33,645 nt of DNA, taken from NCBI GenBank assembly GCA_964293815.1, contig CAXYYC010000027.1, positions 1 through 33,645 of the forward strand, in the 5' to 3' direction. Every line of letters starts with the position of its first letter. The stretch's first letter is position 1. The notes under the pieces are model-generated. The model saw only the letters and a list, made by a program, of their open reading frames with translations, did not search any database and was not told the origin of the DNA. The DNA is from CTSOIL-112 sp964293815 (GTDB lineage: Bacteria > Pseudomonadota > Gammaproteobacteria > Burkholderiales > Burkholderiaceae). The translations under genes and the position numbers were made by a program. Shown one piece after another: positions 14,858 to 22,841 of the stretch.

Positions 14858-15286
14858 TTAATCTTTGACCAAGAAATACAGTCCAATCAGTGTGGTCACA
14901 ATGCCGATGAGCCGCTCAATTGAAACATGCTCTTTGAATAGCCATAAACCCACCGGAATCAACAGTAGCGCCGCCGTGCCGCTGACCGCCACGCCCGACC
15001 ACTGCACAGATATGCCGGTGCGATAAGCGAGTAAAAATCCGATTTCAATCAACAGCACGCCCGCCGCGACGAGCCACACTTGCCAATGAAGCAATAGGGG
15101 CATGACAGCAGTTGTTTGCTCGGTTTTGAAAAAAGGCGTGAGTGCCGCAGACAACACGAAGGCAATGCCATAAATCGCCATCAGCAGCACCATCGGATTG
15201 ATGGACGGCGGTAATGATTTTTGGCCAATGTGGTAGGAAACGTTACCCAGTGCCGCGACAAATAAAAAGAATAAGGTGGTTTTCAT
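14858..15286 (-). CDS. Half-size DMT/EamA-type membrane protein
   Basis: This 142-residue protein has about five predicted membrane helices (roughly residues 2-20, 28-52, 68-88, 97-116, 122-140). It ends with HVSIERLIGIVTTLIGLYFLVKD, the close of an EamA domain. Full DMT exporters have two such domains and ten helices, so this would have to work as a dimer, as SMR-type proteins do. The frame extends upstream to 15421 inside the aldolase gene, but the ATG at 15286 starts exactly at the first helix. It lies 23 bp after the aldolase gene and 30 bp before the phzF-like gene. The substrate is unknown; export of a product of the neighbouring enzymes is a guess. Confidence 0.82.
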   Translation of the reverse strand: MKTTLFFLFVAALGNVSYHIGQKSLPPSINPMVLLMAIYGIAFVLSAALTPFFKTEQTTAVMPLLLHWQVWLVAAGVLLIEIGFLLAYRTGISVQWSGVAVSGTAALLLIPVGLWLFKEHVSIERLIGIVTTLIGLYFLVKD

Positions 15287-15309
15287 AGAAATGATATTTT
15301 TGAGTATAT

Positions 15310-16347
15310 TCAAACGGTTGCGGCGCGTAAATCGCTTAAAAATTGCGCCACTTTCTCCATCGGTGTGGCCCATGAGGTGACGAGGCGAATCACTGAGGTG
15401 TCGTGCGGCAATTTTTCCCAAACCAAGAATCCGTATTGGCTCTGCAAACCTTGAATCAATGAATCGGGCATGATGGGGAAAACCTGATTGGTCGGCGAAT
15501 CCGTTTGAAACGCGAAGCCGAGTTCGCCGATGCCTTCGCGCAAGCGTTGTGCGCAGGCGTTCGCATGACGCGCGAGTTCAAAATACAAATCATGTTCAAA
15601 CAAGGCGACGAATTGGCTGGCGATTACGCGCCCTTTGGCGAGCAACGCGCCGCGTTGTTTGAGCGCGTAGCGAAAATCCGCTTGGAGTGCGGGATTAACG
15701 ATAATGATCGCTTCGCCCAGCAACGCGCCGTTTTTCGTCCCGCCGATGTAGAAAACGTCGGCGAAGTGCGCCAAATCGGCAAGGCTCACATCGGCGTTTT
15801 CCGCGACCAATGCCGTACCCAAACGCGCGCCATCCATGTACAGATACAGATTATGTGCATTGCACAACGCACGCAGCGCGGTGAGCTCGGCGTGGCTGTA
15901 CACGGTTCCCAGCTCGGTTGATTGCGAGATAAAAATCATGCGTGGCTTGACCGAATGCTCATTCGGATGCGTGAGCAAGACCTGCGTTATGGCTTCTGTC
16001 GTGAGTTTGCCGTTGACGTGCGGTACATGAATGACCTTGTGTCCCGTGGCTTCAATTGCGCCGGTTTCATGGGTGGAAATATGCCCTGATTCAACCGCGA
16101 TCACCGCCTCGTGCGGGCGTAGAATCGAGCCGATCACCGTCAGATTCGCCTGCGTGCCGCCACTGCAAAAATGAATATCGACATCGTTTTTTTGAATTTT
16201 GCTCTGGATCAATTGACGCGCGCGTTCGCTGATACTGTCCAGGCCGTAGCCGATTTCTTGTTGCAGCGGTTGATGCGCGAGGATTTGTAAACACGCCGGA
16301 TGCGCGGTTTCTGCGTAGTCGTTGTAAAACTGATGAATGATCTGCAT
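15310..16347 (-). CDS. Threonine aldolase-type PLP enzyme (beta-eliminating lyase family)
   Basis: This 345-residue fold-type I PLP enzyme is likely a low-specificity L-threonine aldolase, cleaving threonine or allo-threonine to glycine and acetaldehyde. The Schiff-base lysine is Lys205 in GGTKNGAL. The cofactor-binding Asp172 sits in YMDGARLGTAL, and CSGGTQANL at about 61-69 binds the phosphate. ESGHISTHETGAIEATGHK is the stacking-histidine region. Some proteins of this subgroup are only called beta-eliminating lyases, so the exact substrate is uncertain. It lies between the LysE exporter (52 bp upstream) and the half-size DMT gene. With L-serine dehydratase across the divergent regulator, this region is rich in Ser/Thr/Gly enzymes. 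Confidence 0.9.
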   Translation of the reverse strand: MQIIHQFYNDYAETAHPACLQILAHQPLQQEIGYGLDSISERARQLIQSKIQKNDVDIHFCSGGTQANLTVIGSILRPHEAVIAVESGHISTHETGAIEATGHKVIHVPHVNGKLTTEAITQVLLTHPNEHSVKPRMIFISQSTELGTVYSHAELTALRALCNAHNLYLYMDGARLGTALVAENADVSLADLAHFADVFYIGGTKNGALLGEAIIIVNPALQADFRYALKQRGALLAKGRVIASQFVALFEHDLYFELARHANACAQRLREGIGELGFAFQTDSPTNQVFPIMPDSLIQGLQSQYGFLVWEKLPHDTSVIRLVTSWATPMEKVAQFLSDLRAATV

Positions 16348-16369
16348 GATGATTGCTTTGGGTAAATGT

Positions 16370-16407
16370 GGTTAGAGCTAAACGGTTAGAGCTAAAAGGT
16401 TAGAGCC
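16370..16407. repeat. 14 bp tandem repeat spanning the lysE stop codon
   Basis: Unit GGTTAGAGCTAAAC recurs at 16370, 16384 and 16398, the last partial. The third copy contains the lysE stop codon, so the array duplicates the gene's last bases into the spacer before the aldolase gene. Confidence 0.85.
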
Positions 16408-17035
16408 AGACGGAAAACGCACAGTATATCGTCATCAGAACGATGATGGCGTTGGCAAATTGTGCCAGACGCGGTTTGTGCAGCACACTTTGTAGTAACT
16501 CGCCACCGCGCGCCCAGACTGCAATGCTTGGTAAATTAATGGCCATGCACAGCAGGGTGGCGAATGTGCTATTCAACCACAATGAGCCGGTCTTGGGCAA
16601 ATACGCGGCGGGCACGGTCAAGGCCATCATCCATGCTTTTGGATTGACATATTGAAACAAGGCAGCTTGCATGAATGAGAATGGCTGCGCATGGTTTTGC
16701 TCAGCAGCGGACGGCGTGTCGATGGCCACCGGCATCGCACCGTTACGCCAAAGTTTGTAACTGAGCCAGAGCATATACAGGCTGCCGATGATTTTGAGCA
16801 GCCAATCGGTCGCGGGATAACGCAACACCACCGCTGCGATGCCGATGCAGCACAAAAATATCATGACCGAAAAGCCGATTGAGATCCCCAGCATGTGTGG
16901 CACGGTCGGGCGAAAGCCAAAGCGCGCGCCTGAATGCAGCAGCATGATATTGTTCGGCCCGGGCGTGATGGACGTCACGAAGGCAAAAGTGGTTAACGCG
17001 AGTAAGGCGGCAAAGGTATAGTTAAATAACATCAT
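16400..17035 (-). CDS. LysE/RhtB-family amino-acid exporter
   Basis: This 211-residue membrane protein has about six helices. The family hallmark is the N-terminal FAFVTSITPGPNNIMLLHSGARFG (P-G-P-N). The second half has FQYVNPKAWMMALTVPAAYLP, another conserved block. LysE/RhtB proteins export lysine, homoserine, threonine and similar compounds. The start is one of two tandem ATG codons (17035 or 17032); a TTG at 17041 is also in frame but not needed. It begins 9 bp after the upstream DMT gene, and its stop lies in a 14 bp tandem array. Position next to a threonine aldolase-type gene makes a threonine- or homoserine-like substrate plausible. Confidence 0.92.
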   Translation of the reverse strand: MMLFNYTFAALLALTTFAFVTSITPGPNNIMLLHSGARFGFRPTVPHMLGISIGFSVMIFLCCIGIAAVVLRYPATDWLLKIIGSLYMLWLSYKLWRNGAMPVAIDTPSAAEQNHAQPFSFMQAALFQYVNPKAWMMALTVPAAYLPKTGSLWLNSTFATLLCMAINLPSIAVWARGGELLQSVLHKPRLAQFANAIIVLMTIYCAFSVWL

Positions 17036-17044
17036 ATTCAATCA

Positions 17045-17953
17045 TCAACGCTGTGGAATCGGTACTTTTTTACCCATATAGGTGGTCCAAACGACCGCCG
17101 CGGCGAATACCACGATCAGCCATTCAAACCGCTCGCCCAATAATGGAATAGAGAAAATAATGGTCAAGAACGGTTGGATAATTTGAACTTGGCTCACATG
17201 CACCGCGCCGCCGATGTGCAGCGCGTGGTACCAAATCATCATGCCAAACCACATAGACAACACCGCAACATACGCAAAACCCAGCCATGCGCTGAACGGA
17301 ATGCTGTGGCTCGGCGCTGTCGCCACCGCCGCGGGAATGGTGATCGGCAAAAACAGCACCAGCATCCAGCACAGCACCTGCGGCGCAGGCAACTCGCGGC
17401 TCAATTTCGCACCATAGGCGTAGCCATAACCGCACAGCAGTACCGCGAGGAAAATCAACACGTCAGCGTAATGCAAGGTGAGCACGCCGTCGGTCTGATA
17501 AATGCGCAATACCGCAAACAGCATGACCAACACCGCGCCCAAAATTGCCCAAAGCCAAAAACGCAACGGTGCGTGCTGACGAAACAAAACCGCAGAGATT
17601 GCCGCAGTCGCGAGCGGTAGCAAGCCATTGAACACCGCCGCGTGTGACGAAGGCACATACAGCAGGCCAATACTCTGCAAAATCGGGAAGCCCAGTGCAT
17701 TCCCCAAACCAATGTACAGCAGATAACGCCATTGACGCCCCTTTGGCACGATGGCACGCGTGTACAACAGATAGCCGATGGCGAAAAACCCCGCCACAGC
17801 CGCGCGACCAAAGGCAATGAACCACGGTGACAAATACGGCGTGGCGACGCTGCCGATGGCCATTTTGCTCATCGGTAAGGTCAATGCAAACAGGGTGACG
17901 GCCAGCAGCCCGAGTAGGAGGCCACGTTGAGGGTCGTTGGAATGGTCGTGCAT
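17045..17953 (-). CDS. DMT/EamA-family exporter
   Basis: This 302-residue protein has two EamA halves and about ten membrane helices. Recognisable pieces are GLLLGLLAVTLFALTLPMSK, FIAFGRAAVAGFFA, the end of the first half, and the second-half MIWYHALHIGGAVHVSQVQIIQPFLTIIFS with LLGERFEW. Proteins of this family export amino acids and other metabolites. The frame stays open upstream to 18697, but that part is antisense to the MocR gene. The ATG at 17953 (MHDHSNDPQRG) fits the family and sits in the divergent promoter region. It is the first gene of the minus-strand run, so it is the most likely direct target of the divergent MocR regulator. Confidence 0.92.
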   Translation of the reverse strand: MHDHSNDPQRGLLLGLLAVTLFALTLPMSKMAIGSVATPYLSPWFIAFGRAAVAGFFAIGYLLYTRAIVPKGRQWRYLLYIGLGNALGFPILQSIGLLYVPSSHAAVFNGLLPLATAAISAVLFRQHAPLRFWLWAILGAVLVMLFAVLRIYQTDGVLTLHYADVLIFLAVLLCGYGYAYGAKLSRELPAPQVLCWMLVLFLPITIPAAVATAPSHSIPFSAWLGFAYVAVLSMWFGMMIWYHALHIGGAVHVSQVQIIQPFLTIIFSIPLLGERFEWLIVVFAAAVVWTTYMGKKVPIPQR

Positions 17954-18003
17954 GGTTTGTTTTTCTCTGCGTATCTTCACAATGTTCACACAATACGCAA
18001 AAA

Positions 18004-18033
18004 TTGCGATACAGTAACGGTACACTTTTATAA
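18004..18033 (+). promoter_or_regulatory. Candidate promoter of the MocR gene
   Basis: TTGCGA at 18004-18009 and TTATAA at 18028-18033 are spaced 18 bp. The left operator half-site lies between them, and the ATG follows at 18056. Binding of the regulator at its inverted repeat would cover this promoter. Confidence 0.45.
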
Positions 18034-18053
18034 ACAATTCATAAACTGTACCG
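18010..18053. promoter_or_regulatory. Inverted-repeat operator candidate for the MocR regulator
   Basis: TACAGT (18010-18015) pairs with ACTGTA (18045-18050), and CGGTACA (18018-18024) pairs with TGTACCG (18047-18053). The two nested inverted pairs lie in the 102 bp gap between the divergent DMT exporter and MocR genes. MocR proteins typically bind such repeats in the shared divergent promoter and repress themselves while activating the neighbour. That is known for the family and inferred here. Confidence 0.6.
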
Positions 18054-18055
18054 AT

Positions 18056-19594
18056 ATGGAACACAATACACTTTCCAGCCAGTTGTCCGAGTCCACTCCC
18101 GAGTCCACCGTCGAGCCTGCTCAAGAGAATACCAGTACGAATGCACCCGTGAGTGGTGTACACAGCATGACGCCGAATGCGCTCGATCCGCGCTACAACA
18201 AAGTGGATGCCGTCGTGGCGTGGCTGACCGAGCGCATTGATCTGCGCTTTTATGCGCCCGGTGCGCGCGTCCCATCGGTGCGTCAGTTGGCGGATAAGCT
18301 CGAAGTGTCGCGCTTTACCGTGGTGAATGCGTACGAAAAGATGGTCGCCGCCGGTACGCTGGTCTCGCGCGCCGGTTCGGGTTTTTATGTCGCGCAGGCG
18401 CTTCATGTACACAAATCCGAACCAAATTCGGCGCAGAAAAATTTGCTCGCGTTTCAAGAAACCAGCGTGGTTGATGCGAAATGGCTGCTGCGCCATTTGT
18501 TTTCTGATTTGCCTGATGAACGCACACCCGGCAGCGGTATTTTGCCGCGCTCTTGGCTTGAAAATGAGCGCATGGGCGTGGCGGTGCGGGCTGTGACGCG
18601 CAGCACCGACGCACATATTTATGACTATGGTCATGTCAGCGGCTACGCGCCGTTGCGCGAACAGATCGTGGTGCAATTGCATCCGCTGGGGGTTCACGCA
18701 CAGCCCGATCAGGTGGTGACGACCAATGGTGTGTCGATGGCGATTGACTTAGTGACGCGGTATTTTCTCAATCCGGGTGATGCAGTGCTGGTCGATGATC
18801 CATGCTGGTTTTGGGTCTATGGTTGTTTGCAGGCGCAGGGTTTGCGTGTGATTACCGTGCCGCGTGAACCGGACGGGCCGAATATCGAGGCGTTGACACG
18901 CATCATGCAGTTGGAACGCCCGAAACTCTATGTGACCAATAGCGTACTGCATAATCCAACGTCCTACGGCATCACGCCCGCTCGCGCGTATCAGGTTTTG
19001 CGCCTGTTGGAGGAGTATGACGCGTATATGCTCGAAGACGATATTTATGGTGATTTGCACGCGGGCTTGAGTAAAGGCGCACCGGCGTTGCGCTATGCGG
19101 CGCTCGATCAGCTCAAACGGGTGTTTTATGTCGCCAGTTTTTCCAAAACCTTGGGTGCGGATTTGCGTGTTGGCTTGCTGTGTTGTCCTCAGGAGCATGT
19201 ACAGGGCGTTGTTTTACGAAAAATGCTCTCGGCGATGGTTTGCTCGGAGATGAATGAGCGCATTGTTCATCGTTTGCTGGTGGATGGGCAACAGCGCCGA
19301 CATCTGGAAAAATTGCGTCAACGCCTATCCGTGGCGCATGAATGGATGCGCGAGGCACTGCCGAAAATCGGTTTACAATACCCCGAACACGCGCAGGAAG
19401 GCATTTTTCTGTGGGTGGACGCGGGCGTGGATACCAATGCGTTGGCGCTGGCGGCGAAAAATGATGGCTGGCTGGTCGCACCCGGTAGCCTGTTTTCACC
19501 GCGTTTGGGTGCGTCAACCATGATGCGTATCAATGTCACGCGTACCAATGAGGCGTTTATTGATTGGTTGGGGGCGTATTTGCAGACGCATTAA
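18056..19594 (+). CDS. MocR-type (GntR HTH + aminotransferase-like) transcriptional regulator
   Basis: This 512-residue two-domain regulator starts with a 40-residue low-complexity Ser/Thr/Glu-rich tail. A GntR-type winged helix follows at about 50-115 (RVPSVRQLADKLEVSRFTVVNAYEKMVAAGTLVSRAGSGFYV). The rest is a fold-type I aminotransferase-like domain. The lysine expected to hold PLP is Lys364 in ASFSKTLGADLRVG. LEDDIYGDLH supplies the usual Asp and Tyr, and SVLHNPTSYG the Asn. MocR regulators (PdxR, GabR, TauR) sense PLP or PLP-amino acid adducts. The ATG at 18056 follows the operator; the frame is open further upstream into the divergent gene but lacks a ribosome site there. L-serine dehydratase follows 44 bp downstream. 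Confidence 0.93.
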   Translation: MEHNTLSSQLSESTPESTVEPAQENTSTNAPVSGVHSMTPNALDPRYNKVDAVVAWLTERIDLRFYAPGARVPSVRQLADKLEVSRFTVVNAYEKMVAAGTLVSRAGSGFYVAQALHVHKSEPNSAQKNLLAFQETSVVDAKWLLRHLFSDLPDERTPGSGILPRSWLENERMGVAVRAVTRSTDAHIYDYGHVSGYAPLREQIVVQLHPLGVHAQPDQVVTTNGVSMAIDLVTRYFLNPGDAVLVDDPCWFWVYGCLQAQGLRVITVPREPDGPNIEALTRIMQLERPKLYVTNSVLHNPTSYGITPARAYQVLRLLEEYDAYMLEDDIYGDLHAGLSKGAPALRYAALDQLKRVFYVASFSKTLGADLRVGLLCCPQEHVQGVVLRKMLSAMVCSEMNERIVHRLLVDGQQRRHLEKLRQRLSVAHEWMREALPKIGLQYPEHAQEGIFLWVDAGVDTNALALAAKNDGWLVAPGSLFSPRLGASTMMRINVTRTNEAFIDWLGAYLQTH

Positions 19595-19638
19595 TAATAA
19601 TTTTAGAATACACATCACACAAAGAAAGTGGAGGAGAC

Positions 19639-21030
19639 ATGGCTGTTTCAGTATTTGACCTATTTAAAATCGGCATCGGGCCATCCAGTTCACACACCGT
19701 CGGACCGATGCGCGCCGCAAAAATGTTTGTTGAGTATTTGGACAAACACGACTGCTTGAGCCAAACCACGCGGCTATCGGCGCAGCTTTACGGCTCGCTC
19801 GGGTTGACCGGCGTGGGGCATGGCACGGACAAAGGTGTCTTGCTCGGACTCATGGGCTACGCGCCCGAAAGCGTCCCGATGGATGAAATCCAAGCGCGCT
19901 TGGACGAAGTGGCGCTGGATCAACGCATTCGCCTGCTGGGGTGGCATGAGGTTGCGTTTCAGTTCAAACGCGACCTCATTATGCACAAACGCCAAGCCCT
20001 CGCCGAGCACCCAAACGGTATGAAATTCACCGCCTACGATGCCAATGAAAACGTCCTGTGTGAGAAAAAATACCTCTCTGTCGGCGGTGGTTTCGTCGCC
20101 AGCGTTGACATGGATCCAGCGCCGGTCTTGAGCGCCTACGAAGAAGTCAAATACCCGTTTCACTCTGCCAAAGAGCTGCTCGAACTGTGCCAAAAAAATC
20201 AATTGAGCATCGCGCAACTCATGTTTGAAAACGAAAAAACATGGCATAGCGCAGACGACATTAGCGCCAAACTCGATCACATTTGGCAGGTCATGCAAGA
20301 ATGCGTCACACGCGGCTGCGGCATCAATAACCCAGACGCACACGGCTACCTCGCTGGTGGTCTGAACGTCAAACGCCGCGCGGGTGAACTCTACCAACAA
20401 CTGACCAAAAACGCCGAGCGTAGCCTGTCCGATCCGCTCACCGTCATGGACTGGGTCAATCTTTACGCCGTGGCAGTCAATGAAGAAAATGCCTCCGGCG
20501 GGCGCGTCGTCACCGCCCCGACCAACGGCGCGGCGGGCATCGTCCCTGCCGTCATGCACTACTACGACCGATTCGTGCCGAACGCCAACGCTCAAGGTAT
20601 TCGTGATTTCCTGCTCACCGCAGGCGCAATTGGCATTCTCTACAAACTCAATGCCTCCATCTCCGGCGCAGAAGTCGGCTGTCAAGGCGAAGTCGGCGTC
20701 GCCTGCTCGATGGCCGCGGGTGGTTTGGCCGCCGCGCTCGGCGGGACGTGCGAGCAGATTGAAAACGCGGCTGAAATCGGTATGGAGCACAATCTCGGGC
20801 TGACCTGCGACCCGATTGGCGGCCTCGTGCAAATCCCCTGTATTGAGCGCAACGCGATGGGCGCGGTCAAAGCGGTCAACGCCGCTCGCATGGCGCTACG
20901 CGGTGACGGCACGCACCACGTTTCACTCGATATGGTCATCAAAACCATGCGCGATACCGGCGCGGATATGAAAAACAAATACAAAGAAACCTCCAAAGGC
21001 GGTTTGGCGGTGAATATGGTTGAGTGTTAA
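19639..21030 (+). CDS. sdaA: L-serine ammonia-lyase (iron-sulfur L-serine dehydratase)
   Basis: This 463-residue single-chain type 2 L-serine dehydratase deaminates serine to pyruvate and ammonia using a [4Fe-4S] cluster. The N-terminus has SVFDLFKIGIGPSSSHTVGPM, the beta domain signature. Candidate cluster ligands are Cys348 (GCQGEVG), Cys390 (LTCDPIGG) and Cys401 (QIPCIERN). The very last residue, Cys463, corresponds by spacing to the C-terminal tail cysteine that enters the active site in the Legionella enzyme. GGAGGAG before the ATG at 19639 is a strong ribosome site; upstream in-frame codons are not needed. It lies 44 bp after the MocR gene and may share its transcript. Codon use is richer in C- and A-ending codons than in MocR. 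Confidence 0.96.
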   Translation: MAVSVFDLFKIGIGPSSSHTVGPMRAAKMFVEYLDKHDCLSQTTRLSAQLYGSLGLTGVGHGTDKGVLLGLMGYAPESVPMDEIQARLDEVALDQRIRLLGWHEVAFQFKRDLIMHKRQALAEHPNGMKFTAYDANENVLCEKKYLSVGGGFVASVDMDPAPVLSAYEEVKYPFHSAKELLELCQKNQLSIAQLMFENEKTWHSADDISAKLDHIWQVMQECVTRGCGINNPDAHGYLAGGLNVKRRAGELYQQLTKNAERSLSDPLTVMDWVNLYAVAVNEENASGGRVVTAPTNGAAGIVPAVMHYYDRFVPNANAQGIRDFLLTAGAIGILYKLNASISGAEVGCQGEVGVACSMAAGGLAAALGGTCEQIENAAEIGMEHNLGLTCDPIGGLVQIPCIERNAMGAVKAVNAARMALRGDGTHHVSLDMVIKTMRDTGADMKNKYKETSKGGLAVNMVEC

Positions 21031-21110
21031 TGCACCGTGAAATTTATATTGCCGGTGAACATTTGGTTTTGCCGGTTGGTAATGATTCATCTTTTTAAAG
21101 GAAATAGCCA

Positions 21111-21506
21111 ATGTTTAACCACATCGTCCTTGGCTCAAGTGATATAGAACGTTCAAAGCAATTTTATGATGCTGTGCTCGGTGTTTTGGGTGCGGGCGAG
21201 GCTATTCGAGGTCAAAACGCCACGGGACAAACGCGACTGTTTTATCGTCATGACGGCAATGTATTGGGCATCACCGAGCCGATTAACGGCCAACCGGTCA
21301 GCGTATCAAGCGGCGCAACGATTGGCTTCAAATGCAGCTCTGCCGAGCAAGTTCACCTGTTTCATGATACGGCGCTGGCTCATGGCGGCGTATCGATCGA
21401 AGACCCTCCGGGCTTGCGTGAAGGCAGCTTGGGTGCGCTGTATCTGGCCTATGTTCGAGACCCCGATGGACATAAACTGTGCGCGGTTTATCGCGTTAAA
21501 AAATAA
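21111..21506 (+). CDS. VOC (glyoxalase/bleomycin resistance) family protein
   Basis: This 131-residue protein has a pair of beta-alpha-beta-beta-beta modules. The opening FNHIVLGSSDIERSKQFYDAVLGVLG and the closing GALYLAYVRDPDGHKLCAVY are typical of the vicinal oxygen chelate superfamily. His4 and a late glutamate or histidine are potential metal ligands, but the last expected Glu position is occupied by Cys (KLCAVY), so metal binding is not certain. Substrates in this superfamily range from methylglyoxal adducts to antibiotics and cannot be inferred here. AAAGGA precedes the ATG. It lies 80 bp after sdaA. Confidence 0.88.
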   Translation: MFNHIVLGSSDIERSKQFYDAVLGVLGAGEAIRGQNATGQTRLFYRHDGNVLGITEPINGQPVSVSSGATIGFKCSSAEQVHLFHDTALAHGGVSIEDPPGLREGSLGALYLAYVRDPDGHKLCAVYRVKK

Positions 21507-21588
21507 ATGTCGGTCGGATACTGTTGTCCAACGTGATAGGCAGTTTGCGGTGAATATGCTGGAAGATTAAAAAACAAGCCAGTGTTTT

Positions 21589-22833
21589 ATGAACAAGTTT
21601 TTTAGAACATCACAAGTCATGATTGAGATCAAAACTCCGCGCGATCAGATGCGCTTACGCCGTATGGTTTTGGCCGCACAAGGGCTGTTGCAGACGCGCG
21701 CCTATGGTCGCGGTCTGTCGGCTGCGCGCAAAGCGATTGAGCATATTGGCTATGTTCAGATTGATACCATTTCAGTGGTTGAGCGGGCGCATCACCATGT
21801 GCTGTACACGCGTGTGCCGGATTTTCAGCCGGAGATGATGCAGCGTATGCTGGCAGATGGCGATATTTTTGAATATTGGGCGCATGCCGCCGCATTTTTG
21901 CCGATGAACGATTTTCGCTTTTCCTTACCTTATAAACATGCGATTAAAAGCGGGCAAACGCATTGGTATCGGCAGCCTGACCAAAAATTGATGAAGGAGT
22001 TACTGGCGCGTATTCGTTCAGATGGTCCGATCCGCTCGCGTGATGTGGACAATGAGCGCTCCGCAAAAAGCTCGGGTTGGTGGGATTGGAAGCCGGCAAA
22101 AAAGGCATTGGAGCAGCTGTATATGCAAGGTGATCTGATGGTCTGCAAACGCGAAGGTTTTCAAAAAAGCTATGATTTGACCGAACGGGTTTTGCCTGCC
22201 TACGTCAACACCCAAATGCCTGATTTAAAAGAATTTGCCCATCATCTGATCGATCAGCAATTGCGCTGTCACGGACTGGTTTCGCTCAAAGGGTTGACCT
22301 ACTTGCGCCGAACCGATGGACTGCGTGAAATGGTGAAAACCTTGGTCAATGAGTGTGTGGCACAACGTGATTTAGAACCAGTTCGCTTGAAACAGGGCGA
22401 CGTGTTTTTCATCAAAACGGGTGCATTGGAGCAGTCTTTGCCCAGAGTGAATCGCCGTCTGTCGATCCTCTCACCATTTGATAACAGCGTGATTCAGCGC
22501 GAACGGCTCAGTGCGTTGTTTCAGTACGATTATCAATTGGAGTGCTATGTGCCTGAGGCCAAACGGCAATACGGCTATTTTTGCCTGCCACTGTTGTTTG
22601 GCGATCAGTTTATCGGTCGAATGGATTGCAAAGCCCATCGAAAAATCGGACTGCTGGAGGTCAAAGCGCTGCATTTGGAGCGGGAAGATTTTGATGAGGA
22701 AGCTTTTTTTGAAGCATTTGCTGAGGAGATTCAGAATTTTGCACAATTCCAAAATTGCTCCTCGGTGACGCTCAAAAACGTGTTTCCCCATCGCTTTGCG
22801 TCGCGCCTAAACGATGATTTCGCGTCTTTATGA
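21589..22833 (+). CDS. YcaQ-like DNA interstrand crosslink glycosylase (winged-helix DNA-binding)
   Basis: This 414-residue protein belongs to the AlkZ/YcaQ (HTH_42) superfamily, which unhooks alkylated DNA including interstrand crosslinks. The catalytic Q-x-D motif of the YcaQ branch is visible as Gln57-Ile58-Asp59 in YVQIDTISVVERAHHHVLYTRV. FEYWAHAAAFLPM follows near residue 90, and later winged-helix repeats include SSGWWDWKPAKKALEQLYMQGDLMV and SILSPFDNSVIQRERLSALFQYDYQLECYVP. The start at 21589 or the ATG at 21619 (MIEIKTPRDQ) are both possible, and neither has a strong ribosome site. The enzyme ends 8 bp from the convergent lipoprotein gene. Confidence 0.88.
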   Translation: MNKFFRTSQVMIEIKTPRDQMRLRRMVLAAQGLLQTRAYGRGLSAARKAIEHIGYVQIDTISVVERAHHHVLYTRVPDFQPEMMQRMLADGDIFEYWAHAAAFLPMNDFRFSLPYKHAIKSGQTHWYRQPDQKLMKELLARIRSDGPIRSRDVDNERSAKSSGWWDWKPAKKALEQLYMQGDLMVCKREGFQKSYDLTERVLPAYVNTQMPDLKEFAHHLIDQQLRCHGLVSLKGLTYLRRTDGLREMVKTLVNECVAQRDLEPVRLKQGDVFFIKTGALEQSLPRVNRRLSILSPFDNSVIQRERLSALFQYDYQLECYVPEAKRQYGYFCLPLLFGDQFIGRMDCKAHRKIGLLEVKALHLEREDFDEEAFFEAFAEEIQNFAQFQNCSSVTLKNVFPHRFASRLNDDFASL

Positions 22834-22841
22834 TGGCGCTT

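Noticed and set aside
17954..18697. N-terminal extension of the DMT exporter frame by about 250 residues
   Set aside because: It is antisense to the MocR gene and rich in Arg/His as expected for a shadow frame. The exporter family starts at the ATG at 17953.
19774..20832. 352-codon open frame on the minus strand
   Set aside because: It lies wholly opposite sdaA, which has all its conserved motifs. The antisense product has no recognisable fold and reflects codon bias.
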